NCBI GenBank assembly: GCA_019307135.1
Contig: JAFDKF010000019.1
Location: 1 to 33,832 of the forward strand
From: Deltaproteobacteria bacterium
GTDB lineage: Bacteria; Desulfobacterota; Desulfobacteria; Desulfobacterales; C00003060
DNA length: 33,832 nucleotides
Direction: 5' to 3'
The position numbers were made by a program, and so were the translations under genes. This document shows, piece after piece, positions 1-7,981 of the stretch. Every line of letters starts with the position of its first letter. Positions within the stretch are counted from its first letter, which is position 1. Below the pieces are notes generated by a model. It made no database searches, had not been told where the DNA came from, and saw only the letters and a list, made by a program, of their open reading frames with translations.

Positions 1-393
1 TTGAAGGCTCTTTTCCACTCGGTCTGCAATGTGGGCCTTATCTTTGATGCCGTTTACCCTCAGGCCGTATGCCACATTTTCAAAATTGGTTTTGGGAAAT
101 GGATTGGGCTTTTGGAACACCATGCCGACGCGACGGCGAAGTGTAACCACATCCACATGGGGATCGTAGATGTTCTGATCATCCAGGAGAACCTGCCCTT
201 CCACCCGACTGGTAGGAATCAGATCATTCATCCGGTTCAGGCAGCGCAATAGGGTGCTTTTTCCACAGCCTGAAGGTCCTATGAGTGCTGTCACCTGGTT
301 GATGTGAAAATCGAGGGAGATGTCGTGCAAGGCATGAAAATCACCATAGTAAAACTCTAATTTTTTTGTAGCCATTTTTAATGGGTTATCCAT
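1..393 (-). CDS. pstB: Phosphate ABC transporter ATP-binding protein (partial, 3' end beyond window)
   Basis: Reading the minus strand from the ATG at 393 gives 131 codons that run off the left edge. The protein starts [17 protein letters not shown] and carries the Walker A motif GPSGCGKST (about residues 39-47), followed by [13 protein letters not shown] and the Q-loop segment [12 protein letters not shown], all typical of PstB. PstB is the cytoplasmic ATPase that powers high-affinity phosphate import by PstSCA. An AAGGA ribosome site lies 7 nt before the ATG. The gene starts 10 nt after the pstA stop codon, so it is the last visible member of the pstSCAB operon. The ABC signature and Walker B lie outside the window. 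No phoU is visible. Confidence 0.95.
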   Translation of the reverse strand, partial: MDNPLKMATKKLEFYYGDFHALHDISLDFHINQVTALIGPSGCGKSTLLRCLNRMNDLIPTSRVEGQVLLDDQNIYDPHVDVVTLRRRVGMVFQKPNPFPKTNFENVAYGLRVNGIKDKAHIADRVEKSLQ

Positions 394-403
394 CGTTAAA
401 TCC

Positions 404-1220
404 TTACCGCACCCCTCTTTGGAGACGAGCCCGGTAGATAATAGCAATAAGATTCAACCCCAAAACGAGGACAATGAGCACGAGAGCAGTTCCGTACTGG
501 AGATGCCGTGTGGCTTCGATCTCTGTGCCGGCAGTGGCCAGGACGTAAATATGATAGGGAAGGGCCATGATTTCATCAAAAACAGAAGATGGGAGAGAAG
601 GTGTGTAGAATACGGCCGCGGTAAAGAATACCAGGCAAAGCAGCAGGCAGGACCACCCGATAGATGGTTTGCCACTTGGTGGCTCCCAGGCCCAGAGACG
701 CTTCCCGATAAGTATCCGGGACGGCGCGCAAGGCTTCTTCCGAGGCCCCGATAATCACGGGCAAGGTCATTGCACCAAGGGTCAGAGCGCCGGAAAGGAT
801 GCTGACTCCGAAATCTAACCAGACCACAAAGAAGGCCAAACCAAAGAGTCCGAAGACCACGGAAGGAACCCCTGCAAGGTTATTGATCCCGAGACGAATA
901 GTGCGGAGTACCCGGCCAGGACGGGCATACTCATGAAGATAGATCGCAGAGGCCACTCCCACGGGAAGGGCCATCAGAATGGCACCCAGGCTGAGGCAGA
1001 GGGTCCCGACGATACAGGGCAGGATTCCCCCCTTGGTCATGGCCTCCATGGGGGGCTGGGTCAGAAAGGTCCAGTTGATGGCCTTCCACCCCCTTGCAAC
1101 CAGAAAATATACAATGATCAGCAACGCTATTGCATTGATAGCAGCGGAAAGCCTGAAGATCCCAAACATAATAGCCTGAAACAGTTTACGACGACTCAGA
1201 AGACCCCTTGATTTGTCCAT
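404..1220 (-). pseudogene. pstA: Phosphate ABC transporter permease PstA, broken by an internal deletion and frameshift
   Basis: The first part (1220 to about 625) encodes a normal PstA with membrane segments and the stretch EASLGLGATKWQTIYRVVLP. After PAALPGIL the frame shifts and ends at 576. The correct C-terminus continues in another frame down to the TAA at 404-406: TAAVFYTPSLPSSVFDEIMA, then ALPYHIYVLATAGTEIEAT, ending RARLQRGVR. The missing part corresponds to the conserved family stretch around SRAxGETAP (family knowledge), about 18 residues. I estimate about 56 nt lost around 625-632, consistent with the frame change. Either the gene is dead or the assembly has an error here. It should be a membrane partner of PstC. 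The 214-nt spacer from pstC holds repeats. Confidence 0.88.
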
Positions 1221-1227
1221 CCTAATC

Positions 1228-1425
1228 TCCCTCGTAGGCGTTCACAGGTTCAGAGTTCACCCCCGCCTGCCATCGCCACATACAGCGGGCAGGTTAAATG
1301 CTATCATTTCTGGCAATGGCGGGCAGGGTTCAGGGTTACCTTTCTGTAAGCGTTGACAGGTTCAGGGTTCATCGTTCAGCTTTTCGGTTAACCCTGAACC
1401 CTGAACCATTGAACCCGTGAACGGT
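1228..1425. repeat. pstC-pstA spacer: inverted GTTCAGG-type arrays around a GC-rich palindromic repeat
   Basis: The spacer has short iterated units of the GTTCAGGGTT type. A perfect 13-bp inverted pair lies at 1359-1371 and 1395-1407 (GGTTCAGGGTTCA and its complement), with further CCCTGAACC and TGAACC units out to about 1425. In the middle, 1261-1329 begins CCCGCCTGCCA and ends GGCAATGGCGGGCAGG. Those ends are shared with the 69-bp elements at 2381-2449 and 12017-12085. The transcript should fold into a long hairpin between pstC and pstA. No ORF is seen here. Confidence 0.7.
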
Positions 1426-1434
1426 TACTTTCCC

Positions 1435-2361
1435 TCACAGGGTTGCGGCCCCAACCTGCCTGTATTTGTTAGAGATGTAATCTGCCACCACGTTAAAGAG
1501 CAGGGTGAAGGCAAATAATACGATGGCCGTTGCGAACAGGGCATAATAGTGATCCCCACGGAAAGGGGCCTCGCCCATTTCTGCCGCGATGCTGGCTGGC
1601 ATGGGCCTTACCGGATCAAATATGGAGGAGGGCATCAAGGCTGCACCACCGGCAACCATGAGTACCACCATGGTCTCACCGATTGCCCTGGACATACCCA
1701 GAATGATGGCCGTGCAGATACCGGAAATCGATGCTGGAAGGATGACCCGGGCGATGGTTTCCCAGTGAGTAGCCCCCAGGGCCAGAGAAGCCTCTTTGAG
1801 TTCTATGGGTACGCTGAAAATGGCGTCCTCAGAGATGCTGCAGATGGTTGGAATTGACATAAAAGCCAGCATCAGTGCAGCATTGAAAAGATTTAAGCCC
1901 GTCGGGATATCAAGGATTTCTTGAAGGAACGGAGCCACAATCACCATGCCAAAGAAGCCAATTACCACAGAAGGAAGGGCTGCCAGAAGCTCTACAATCG
2001 GTTTGACCCATTCCCGCAGGCGGGCAGAGGCAGACTCTGCAAGATATAGGGCGGTCAGTACCCCCAGGGGGATGGAAATGACAGCGGACACGGCAGTAAC
2101 CGCTATGGATGCCACGATCAACGGAAAGATGCCAAAGTCCGGAGGCTCGTCAGTGGGATACCAATAGCGTCCGAACAGAAAATCGTGAAGAGAAACTTTT
2201 TTGAAAATGGGAAGGCCTTCCATAAACAGGAAGACGACAATGATGGCAAGGGTTGTTATGGAAGCGAGTGCGACACAGAAGAAAAAGAATCGGATTGCCC
2301 GGTCCCTCCTTTGACGACTTTTTCCGGTTTGCGGACTCTTTGCCATACTTTTTGCTTTCAT
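1435..2361 (-). CDS. pstC: Phosphate ABC transporter permease PstC
   Basis: An inner-membrane permease with a hydrophobic N-terminal segment (FFFFCVALASITTLAIIVVF), several further membrane spans and the EAA-type loop EASLALGATHWETIARVILP. This is followed by the conserved ILGMSRAIGETM, the segment missing from its partner PstA. It forms the translocation channel for phosphate together with PstA. I place the start at 2361 (MKAKSMAKS). A longer frame to 2394 would begin inside a dispersed repeat (2381-2449) and encode a Pro/Gly-rich tail unlike PstC. The ribosome site is weak, perhaps because the repeat abuts the gene. The length of 308 residues is normal. Confidence 0.93.
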   Translation of the reverse strand: MKAKSMAKSPQTGKSRQRRDRAIRFFFFCVALASITTLAIIVVFLFMEGLPIFKKVSLHDFLFGRYWYPTDEPPDFGIFPLIVASIAVTAVSAVISIPLGVLTALYLAESASARLREWVKPIVELLAALPSVVIGFFGMVIVAPFLQEILDIPTGLNLFNAALMLAFMSIPTICSISEDAIFSVPIELKEASLALGATHWETIARVILPASISGICTAIILGMSRAIGETMVVLMVAGGAALMPSSIFDPVRPMPASIAAEMGEAPFRGDHYYALFATAIVLFAFTLLFNVVADYISNKYRQVGAATL

Positions 2362-2380
2362 TGATAAGGGTCCGGGCGGG

Positions 2381-2449
2381 GACCCGCCTGCCAACGCCTC
2401 GCTCGCAGGGGAGCTACAATGCAGGCATATACGGCACTGGCGGGCAGGT
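2381..2449. repeat. 69-bp dispersed GC-rich repeat (copy upstream of pstC)
   Basis: This 69-bp block starts GACCCGCCTGCCAACGCCT and ends CTGGCGGGCAGGT. It aligns without gaps to 12017-12085, with the ends identical and most differences in the middle. The ends are imperfect inverted repeats of each other (CCCGCCTGCCA against TGGCGGGCAGG), as in a small non-autonomous element. It sits directly upstream of the pstC start. A further palindrome, GGGCGGGC-TTTAT-GCCCGCCC, follows at about 2490-2510. Confidence 0.7.
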
Positions 2450-2558
2450 AACCCCCGCCCCTACGAACCGTATGTTCCGAAGCGTGTAGGGGCGGGCTTT
2501 ATGCCCGCCCGAAGAGGATGAAGACCAGTTTCCTGCAATAATTTCTTCGAGTCCTTAA

Positions 2559-2596
2559 CTTTAGCTCACTTTAGGCACTTTAGCTCACTTTAGGCA
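2559..2596. repeat. Tandem 19-bp duplication in the pstS-pstC spacer
   Basis: Two perfect head-to-tail copies of a 19-bp unit that begins CTTTAGCTCAC and ends TTAGGCA (2559-2577 and 2578-2596). Each unit itself contains two near-copies of an ACTTTAG motif. No coding role is seen. It lies between pstS and pstC and could affect message processing, which often lowers permease levels relative to the binding protein; that last point is inference. Confidence 0.75.
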
Positions 2597-2672
2597 CTCT
2601 TGCGTAAGGATGACGCGTTGAATCCAGTACGGCAGAAGCTCCTATTATGACCGTCCAGACTATAATCGCTAC

Positions 2673-3491
2673 CTAATACAAAGGCACATACCCTGCATCG
2701 CTCACGTATTCTTGACCTTTTTTCGGGTGCACAACAAAGTTGATGAATTTGAGTGTATCTCCCTTTGGCCAGCCCCTCGTGAACATGTAGAGGGGTCTGC
2801 TGATAGGGTATGTCCCGTTCAGGGTTGTTTCCTCAGACCCCGTGATTCGATCTACCATCAAGGCCTTGACACTCTTATCCATATATCCAAAGCCGATGTA
2901 ACCGATGGCGTTCTTGTTTTTTGAAACGGCCTGCACAATGGCTCCGTTGGAGGCCTGAAGAAGCGCTCCTGGAAAAACCCTTTCCTCCTTCATTACTTTC
3001 TTATACCAGACTTCGTAGGTCCCGGAGGAGGTGTCTCGGGAAATGACCACAATCGGTCTGTCAGGCCCGCCCACTTCTTTCCAGTTCTTGACTTCGCCTT
3101 TGTAAATGGCTTTCAGTTGGGCCATGGTGAGATTGACCACTGAATTGCTGGGATGCACCACCGGTACAATGCAGTCATAGGCCACAGCAAAGGGCACCGG
3201 ATATGCGCCCTTTTCGACGGCAAGTTTTACTTCCTTGGGTTTGATAAATCGGGAGCTGTCCGCGATATCGGTGCTTCCGTCAATGAGAGCCTTGATCCCG
3301 TTGCCGGATCCGCCACCCGAAATAGAGATCTTCACATCAGGGTGTTGCTTCATATAGACCTCTGCCACTTTTTGTGCAATGGGGAGCACCGTGGTGGAAC
3401 CTTTGATGACAAGATTTCCTGCCCATACCGAATTTGCCGCGGCAAAGAACGCCAAGACGAGCACCAGTACGATAAAGCCTGCTTTTTTCAT
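2673..3491 (-). CDS. pstS: Periplasmic phosphate-binding protein PstS
   Basis: A 272-residue exported protein with a signal peptide MKKAGFIVLVLVLAFFAAAN ending SVWA before GNLVIKGSTTVLP. Family motifs are clear: GSTTVLPIAQ, SISGGGSGNGIKALIDGSTDIADSSR (phosphate loop) and SRDTSSGTYEVW. It captures phosphate in the periplasm and delivers it to PstCA. It begins behind a strong AGGAGG ribosome site and is first in pstSCAB. Its leader of roughly 290 nt contains an inverted REP pair, and a PhoB-type promoter lies at 3784-3837. The protein itself appears intact, in contrast to pstA. Confidence 0.96.
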   Translation of the reverse strand: MKKAGFIVLVLVLAFFAAANSVWAGNLVIKGSTTVLPIAQKVAEVYMKQHPDVKISISGGGSGNGIKALIDGSTDIADSSRFIKPKEVKLAVEKGAYPVPFAVAYDCIVPVVHPSNSVVNLTMAQLKAIYKGEVKNWKEVGGPDRPIVVISRDTSSGTYEVWYKKVMKEERVFPGALLQASNGAIVQAVSKNKNAIGYIGFGYMDKSVKALMVDRITGSEETTLNGTYPISRPLYMFTRGWPKGDTLKFINFVVHPKKGQEYVSDAGYVPLY

Positions 3492-3597
3492 GGATTTTCC
3501 TCCTAAGTTTTTAGTATTTTTCCACTTGTGCGGTTAAGAGACTATACAAAACCAATCACGAAAGTACGAAAACACGAAATAAAACCTGAGTTATTCT

Positions 3598-3714
3598 CGT
3601 TCCCATGCTCTGCGTGGGAACGCATACCGACAGGCGCTCTGCGCTCCCTAAGTAGCTATACGTATTGGACGCCGAGCATCCAGCGGTAGGGTTACAACGC
3701 AGAGCATTGTAACC
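3598..3714. repeat. Inverted REP pair (REPIN-like) in the pstS leader
   Basis: Two hairpins: CGTTCCCA / TGGGAACG at 3598-3605 and 3615-3622, and GGTTACAA / TTGTAACC at 3690-3697 and 3707-3714. Their 9-nt loops are exact reverse complements of each other (TGCTCTGCG and CGCAGAGCA), so the two units face each other. This is the layout of REP doublets mobilised by REP-associated tyrosine transposases. A remnant of such a transposase gene is at 22819-22977. It would be transcribed as part of the pstS leader. Confidence 0.7.
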
Positions 3715-3783
3715 AGTATATCGTCGTGCTGTCCGAAGGTATGACCTGGGCAAACTATCCAACCGCACAGGTCGGTATTTTTT

Positions 3784-3837
3784 ACTATAAGGGCCGATTG
3801 TTAGAACTTTGTTAGAGCAAAATAAGAAATCTGTTAG
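3784..3837 (-). promoter_or_regulatory. Pho box and promoter of pstS
   Basis: On the minus strand four 11-bp repeats run CTAACA-N5, CTTATT-N5, CTAACA-N5, CTAACA from 3837 to 3799. After exactly 9 bp comes a -10-like TATAGT (3789-3784). Direct repeats with an 11-bp pitch that replace the -35 box are the known mode of PhoB binding. The same motif and the same 9-bp gap precede phoB (7982-8035), which strongly supports the call. The repeat differs from the E. coli CTGTCAT consensus. Confidence 0.82.
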
Positions 3838-4175
3838 GTCCTTTTAATTTTACCCCCCTTACGTTAAAGAAGAATAAAGGAGCCCTGCCCTGCTTCTCCA
3901 AAGAACCTCGCTTCTTGATGAAGCTAGTCTTAAACTGTTATTGACGTGTTAAAGGCTGGTTAGAATTGGGTGAACATGAAAAGCGGAAAAACGATAGTGC
4001 GCCCTGATATGAATGTGGAAGTGCAGATATGTTGAGGATATCGAAACCTTTTGGAGGTGGTCTAAGTTAACGATTATAGATATGTGTGTCTCACTGCCTG
4101 TGTCTGAGCCATTGACGCTGCCATCAGCCGCAACCTTCGGGAGGTCGGCTGTGTCGGCTAAGGTCTTTGTCTTCT
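3838..4175. other. Non-coding stretch between the toxin gene and the pstS promoter
   Basis: 338 bases without a convincing gene. A 76-codon minus-strand frame (3949-4179) overlaps the preceding stop codon but lacks a spaced ribosome site and any recognisable motif. There are poly-C and A-rich tracts near 3853-3880 and no strong hairpin. I see nothing functional here. Confidence 0.5.
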
Positions 4176-4529
4176 TCATCTCCGGGCAAAACGAACCTGC
4201 TTCTCAGTGACTACTACGAATGAATCCCGAAGCCGATCCGCGTATGTCTGGAGAAGGCGAGATAGCAACCGGATCTTTTCAGAAGCTCGTTCGTCCTCAA
4301 GCCGGAGCAAGATGACACCCCGGTGAAGTCGACCATCTCGATAGACCTTTTTCCCGAAATCCTTATCGTTCGTCACCAAAATCCACTCTTCTTCAAGTGC
4401 CTTCTGGATGATGTCGTCATCGTCCATTCCCCTTCCCTCCTCAAACACTGAGAAGACCTCGTAATTGTGACTACGCAACCAAGCTGCGACGGCAGGCCCA
4501 GTGCACTCGTCAACAAGGAATCGCATCAT
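4176..4529 (-). CDS. DUF5615 PIN-like protein, probable toxin
   Basis: 117 residues starting MMRFLVDECTGPAVAAWLRS. The N-terminal FLVDEC, the middle ILVTNDKDFG and the following RDGRLHRGVILLRLEDE are the hallmarks of the DUF5615 (COG4634, PIN-like/Mut7-C) family. The acidic D7 and the TNDKDFG aspartates are the presumed metal-binding residues of a PIN-type nuclease fold. It overlaps the upstream DUF433 gene by 4 nt (ATGA), which is the usual pairing for these predicted RNase toxin and antitoxin genes. The toxin role comes from family context; activity has not been shown here. Confidence 0.85.
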   Translation of the reverse strand: MMRFLVDECTGPAVAAWLRSHNYEVFSVFEEGRGMDDDDIIQKALEEEWILVTNDKDFGKKVYRDGRLHRGVILLRLEDERASEKIRLLSRLLQTYADRLRDSFVVVTEKQVRFARR

Positions 4530-4777
4530 GCAGTCTCAGCCATCAAGGGCATAAATTCAGTATTTTCGAGGGACTTGGTGGCAAAAAGAAAGCATGCCCG
4601 AATGTCTTCACGGGTTAGGCCTTTATATTCGTCCAGAATCTCATTCTCCGTGGCACCATGCGCCAGGAGGCCTAGGATGAAATCGACAGTCAAACGAGTA
4701 CCCTGAATAACAGGTTTTCCCGCCATGACCTTTGGATTCAGAACGATTCGCTCAAGCAGTTGTTCATCTTTCATCAT
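4526..4777 (-). CDS. DUF433 antitoxin-like protein
   Basis: About 83 residues. The core ERIVLNPKVMAGKPVIQGTR and LTVDFILGLLAHGATENEIL, followed by EYKGLTREDIRACF, is the DUF433 (VapB45-like) signature, a small winged-helix fold. I choose the ATG at 4777 because a GGAG sits about 8 nt upstream; the frame can be extended to a TTG at 4804, but without better support. It is translationally coupled to the DUF5615 gene. The usual reading is that DUF433 binds and neutralises its partner and represses the pair. The pair sits as an insertion between phoBR and pstSCAB. Confidence 0.85.
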   Translation of the reverse strand: MMKDEQLLERIVLNPKVMAGKPVIQGTRLTVDFILGLLAHGATENEILDEYKGLTREDIRACFLFATKSLENTEFMPLMAETA

Positions 4778-5359
4778 GACTGTCTCCAATTTCAAAAATG
4801 CCAATGATCGGCCGTTTCAGTTAACGAGAACGACATTTCGTCTGCTATCCTAGTCGTACAGCGTTTCGTGCGTCGTCCCGCAAACGGGATTGCGGTGGAA
4901 GAACTTTGAGCAAAAGCACAACGTCGGACACTAATCCCTTCGGTTGCAGATAACTGAATGATCCCGCCAGAGGCTGGATTGAACTGAGCTGCGTGGGATA
5001 ACGTCTATCAATATCTATGAAGATTGTAAAGGGCGGATAAAGGGCGGATTTCCTATGTATGGTTTCCTGGGTTGAAGGTGGAAAAACGCAGCTATGAACG
5101 TTCTGGAAGGCCTCTGTATATGAGAGGGGTGGCGCGCTTAATCTTCACGGATGCGCCTGACAAAGGCCTTTTCGGAATATACGGCTCTTATATCTGCTGG
5201 CCATCCTGGGTAAAGGAAACCGGTATCGACTAATAAAATTGCAGCCCAAAACCGTTCAACTTATCCAGCTTTATATTGCCAAATACCGCATCACTCCAAC
5301 ACCCCGCTACCAACACCGCATCTTCTGGATGGAAACTAGTTGAGAAGGTGACCTCCATC
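4778..5359. other. Long non-coding stretch between phoR and the toxin-antitoxin pair
   Basis: About 580 bases with no gene that I can support on either strand; frames are short and lack ribosome sites. An 11-bp direct repeat (AAAGGGCGGAT) occurs twice near 5028-5049. The irregular composition suggests decayed sequence left by insertion of the toxin-antitoxin pair, which is inference. Confidence 0.5.
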
Positions 5360-7075
5360 TCACGCCCTGGGCAGGTGGATTGAAAAAGTGCTACCAGTTC
5401 CTGGGGTACTCTCAACAGCCACATGGCCGCCATGGCTTGCTTTATCAACCCGGTAAAACCGCTCAAAGAGACGGGGTAAATGTTCTTTCTCGATGCCACA
5501 GCCCTGGTCACGGACGGTGATAATGATTTCATTGTCCGTTTGGGTGGCTGCTACCCGGATGACACCTCCCTCATCGCTATACTTGATGGCGTTATCAAAG
5601 AGGTTCACGAAAGCCTGTTCAAGGAGCGGTGCATCCATTTTTGTGACCATGTCGTCAGGACAAGACAGCTCAATCCCTATTTTCTTGGCCACGGCGCTAA
5701 CCTCGCAAACCTGAATCGCGGTCTGGAGCACGTCCTTAACCCTCCCCTCAGCCAGTATGACCTCCTCTCTTTCAGCCTCCCGCTCTATCCTGGAAAGGGT
5801 GAGAAGATCTTCGATGATGGCTTCCAGGCGATCCACGTGCTTCTCAATGATTGCCAGAAACCGCTCGGCGTCCTCGAGATTCTTGACCGCGCCATCGCGA
5901 AGTGTCTCCACAAACCCTTTAATAGCTGTGATCGGGGTCTTTATCTCATGGGAAACATTGGCAACAAAGTCGCGGCGAATCTTTTCAAGTTTCTGGAGGC
6001 GTGTGACATCGTTTAAAACGATGAGGGCACCGATTTGCTTTCCCTGTGCATCACTCAGTAGCGTGCCGTGGCCGTTAAGAAACCGCTCCCCATCAGAAGA
6101 CAGAACAATGTCCTTTTCGACCGGCTCCTGGCTGGATAATGCGTTTGTCACAAACTGTTGCAGGACCGTGTTTCTGACGACCTCCTGTATGCTCCGACCT
6201 TGGGCCTCGGATGGATCACATCCGAACATATGGGCGGCAGCATGATTTATACTGATAACCCGCTCTTCCATGTCCACTGCAATCACGCCTTCAACCATGC
6301 TGGAAAGCACGGCCTCAATTTCGTTTCGTTGCCGGATGATAGTATTGATCCGTTCATGGAGTTGCAGGGCCATTTTTTTCATGGCTTCGGAAAGACCTCC
6401 AATCTCTTCTGAATTGGAGACAGGTAACCTGCATTCGAAATCACCGCGGGCAAAAGATTCTGCACCTTTCTTAATTTCTTCGATTGGGTGGGTGATGCGG
6501 CGAGACACAATCAAACTAAGCACCGCAGCGAATAGGGCTATGATCAGACCCGCAACTGCAATCTTGATCTGGATGTTTTTTAGGGCCACGTCTATGGCAT
6601 TCACAGGGATAGAGGTACGAACGACCGCAAGGGTGTGAATATTTTTTTTGATGGGTATTCCCACATACATCATATTCTTTTTTAGGGTCCGGCTATACCT
6701 TGTGGACGTGCCGGAAGGTCCTGTCAGGGCTCTGATGAATTCTGGCCGGTCCGCATGATTATCCATTCTCGCAGGATCTTCCTGGGAATCGCCAATGACC
6801 TTACCGGAGGGGAGTATGATGGTGATACGGGTTGAAGCTCGCGCACCGATTTTCTTGCACAATAAGTCAACGTCCTTTTCATCCAGGGGATCGAGATGTT
6901 TCAGGATTTGTTTCTCAACAAGGTGGGCTCGTGCTTGGAGATCGGATGCAGTTTGTTCAAGAAAGAAATGCCTTAGTGACTTTGATGCATACCATGTTAC
7001 TGCCAACAGAGATATGAGAGTGATTAACAGATAGGATGGATAGAGTTGCCAGAGCAACCGTCTCTTTTTTGGCAT
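5360..7075 (-). CDS. phoR: Phosphate-type sensor histidine kinase PhoR, with the ATP-binding G2 box deleted
   Basis: 571 residues: membrane segment at about 10-28, periplasmic loop, second membrane segment at about 168-190, HAMP, PAS (about 240-350), HisKA with NVSHEIKTPITAIKGF (H376) and a HATPase domain with LEQAFVNLFDNAIKYS (N box) and DQGCGIEKEH (G1). After RLFERFYRVDKA the protein jumps directly to SHGGHVAVESTPGTGSTF. The usual intervening GGTGLGLAIVKH segment is absent, a loss of about 20 residues (about 60 nt) that stays in frame near 5435-5443. Without G2, nucleotide binding should be impaired. The gene starts 4 nt after phoB behind AAGGAG. It would normally phosphorylate PhoB when phosphate is scarce. 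Confidence 0.9.
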   Translation of the reverse strand: MPKKRRLLWQLYPSYLLITLISLLAVTWYASKSLRHFFLEQTASDLQARAHLVEKQILKHLDPLDEKDVDLLCKKIGARASTRITIILPSGKVIGDSQEDPARMDNHADRPEFIRALTGPSGTSTRYSRTLKKNMMYVGIPIKKNIHTLAVVRTSIPVNAIDVALKNIQIKIAVAGLIIALFAAVLSLIVSRRITHPIEEIKKGAESFARGDFECRLPVSNSEEIGGLSEAMKKMALQLHERINTIIRQRNEIEAVLSSMVEGVIAVDMEERVISINHAAAHMFGCDPSEAQGRSIQEVVRNTVLQQFVTNALSSQEPVEKDIVLSSDGERFLNGHGTLLSDAQGKQIGALIVLNDVTRLQKLEKIRRDFVANVSHEIKTPITAIKGFVETLRDGAVKNLEDAERFLAIIEKHVDRLEAIIEDLLTLSRIEREAEREEVILAEGRVKDVLQTAIQVCEVSAVAKKIGIELSCPDDMVTKMDAPLLEQAFVNLFDNAIKYSDEGGVIRVAATQTDNEIIITVRDQGCGIEKEHLPRLFERFYRVDKASHGGHVAVESTPGTGSTFSIHLPRA

Positions 7076-7079
7076 AGCC

Positions 7080-7766
7080 CTACTCCTTGAATCGATACCC
7101 TACGCCCCGGACCGTTTCAATATACTTCCCGGCAGGCCCCAGTTTTCTCCGCAGTCCGACGATCTGGACATCCACTGAACGATCTGTGACAGGGTAATCT
7201 TCGCCTCGAACAGCATCGACGATCTGGAAACGGGTAAACACCCATCCCGGTCTTCTCGCCAGGTAATTTAGGATGCCAAATTCTGTGAAGGTCAATTCGA
7301 CGGGCTTGCCATTGACGAGCACCTCGCGACGTCCGGGATGGATTACAAGATTGTGAACTTGAAAAGCCGATGTTTCCTCTGACGGTTCTTTCACCTTTCT
7401 ACGGAGAACAGCTCTCACTCTCGCCACCAAAATCCGAGGGCTGAAAGGCTTGGTGATGTAATCGTCGGCGCCAAGTTCCAAGCCTGTTACGATGTCTGCT
7501 TCTTCGCCCTTGGCTGTCAACATCACGATAGGAATATTTTTGGTGTTGGGATCATTTTTCAGGCGTCTGGTGACTTCCAGACCATCTATACCGGGAAGCA
7601 TAAGGTCCAGGACAATGAGTCCTGGAATTTCCGATCGCACGAGGCTCAAGGCCTCCTCACCCGATGCCGCGCAAGAGATCCGGTAACCCTCCCTTGAAAG
7701 ATTGAATCTGAGCAACTCTAAGATATCTTCTTCATCGTCTACCACGAGGATCTTTTCTTTTGCCAT
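7080..7766 (-). CDS. phoB: Phosphate regulon response regulator PhoB
   Basis: 228 residues, OmpR/PhoB class. The N-terminal receiver has acidic D10-D11, phospho-acceptor D54 (LIVLDLMLPG) and the conserved lysine in DDYITKPF. The C-terminal winged helix ends ETVRGVGYRFKE, with the recognition-helix region RSVDVQIVGLRRKLG. Co-transcribed with phoR (4-nt gap), with an AAGGA ribosome site 8 nt before the ATG. Its own promoter carries the same 11-bp repeats as pstS, so it is probably autoregulated. It activates pst and other phosphate-starvation genes. Confidence 0.94.
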   Translation of the reverse strand: MAKEKILVVDDEEDILELLRFNLSREGYRISCAASGEEALSLVRSEIPGLIVLDLMLPGIDGLEVTRRLKNDPNTKNIPIVMLTAKGEEADIVTGLELGADDYITKPFSPRILVARVRAVLRRKVKEPSEETSAFQVHNLVIHPGRREVLVNGKPVELTFTEFGILNYLARRPGWVFTRFQIVDAVRGEDYPVTDRSVDVQIVGLRRKLGPAGKYIETVRGVGYRFKE

Positions 7767-7793
7767 GATGTCATCCTTACTACAGGGTTATGT

Positions 7794-7960
7794 GTAACTT
7801 CTCAATAACTTGGGGTTTGCCCCCTCATCCTGTCCTGGCGCGACGTGCCTGAGCGGTCGGCATAAAGCCGACCCTACGTAGGGGCGGGTTTATCCCGCCC
7901 GTTTGTTCTGGCCAGGGGTGAGGGGGGATCAACAAATCCCCGAACTTTTTGAGAAGTTAC
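7794..7960. mobile_element. MITE-like element in the phoB leader
   Basis: A 167-bp block bounded by inverted copies of a roughly 24-bp sequence starting GTAACTTCTCAA (7794-7815 forward, 7937-7960 reversed). The right arm is an exact 24-bp match, in the opposite orientation, to 21106-21129 upstream of the hybrid kinase. A related end occurs at about 31332-31350. Inside are nested palindromes (GTCGGCATAAAGCCGAC and GGGCGGGTTTATCCCGCCC). It has no ORF, as expected of a non-autonomous element. It lies between the phoB promoter and the phoB start codon. Confidence 0.65.
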
Positions 7961-7981
7961 GGTTATGTGAGGCAAAAATGC

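Noticed and set aside
419..754. Plus-strand ORF opposite pstA
   Set aside because: It is the antisense shadow of the broken pstA; its protein has no family features.
3690..3714. GTTACA...TGTAAC as a second site for the NtrC-type regulator
   Set aside because: The half-sites are in the opposite order and far apart. They are the stem of a REP hairpin, not the TGTAAC-N5-GTTACA dyad.
3949..4179. 76-codon ORF coupled to the DUF5615 stop
   Set aside because: The GGAG directly abuts the ATG with no spacing, there are no recognisable motifs and the C-terminus is low quality; too little to call a gene.
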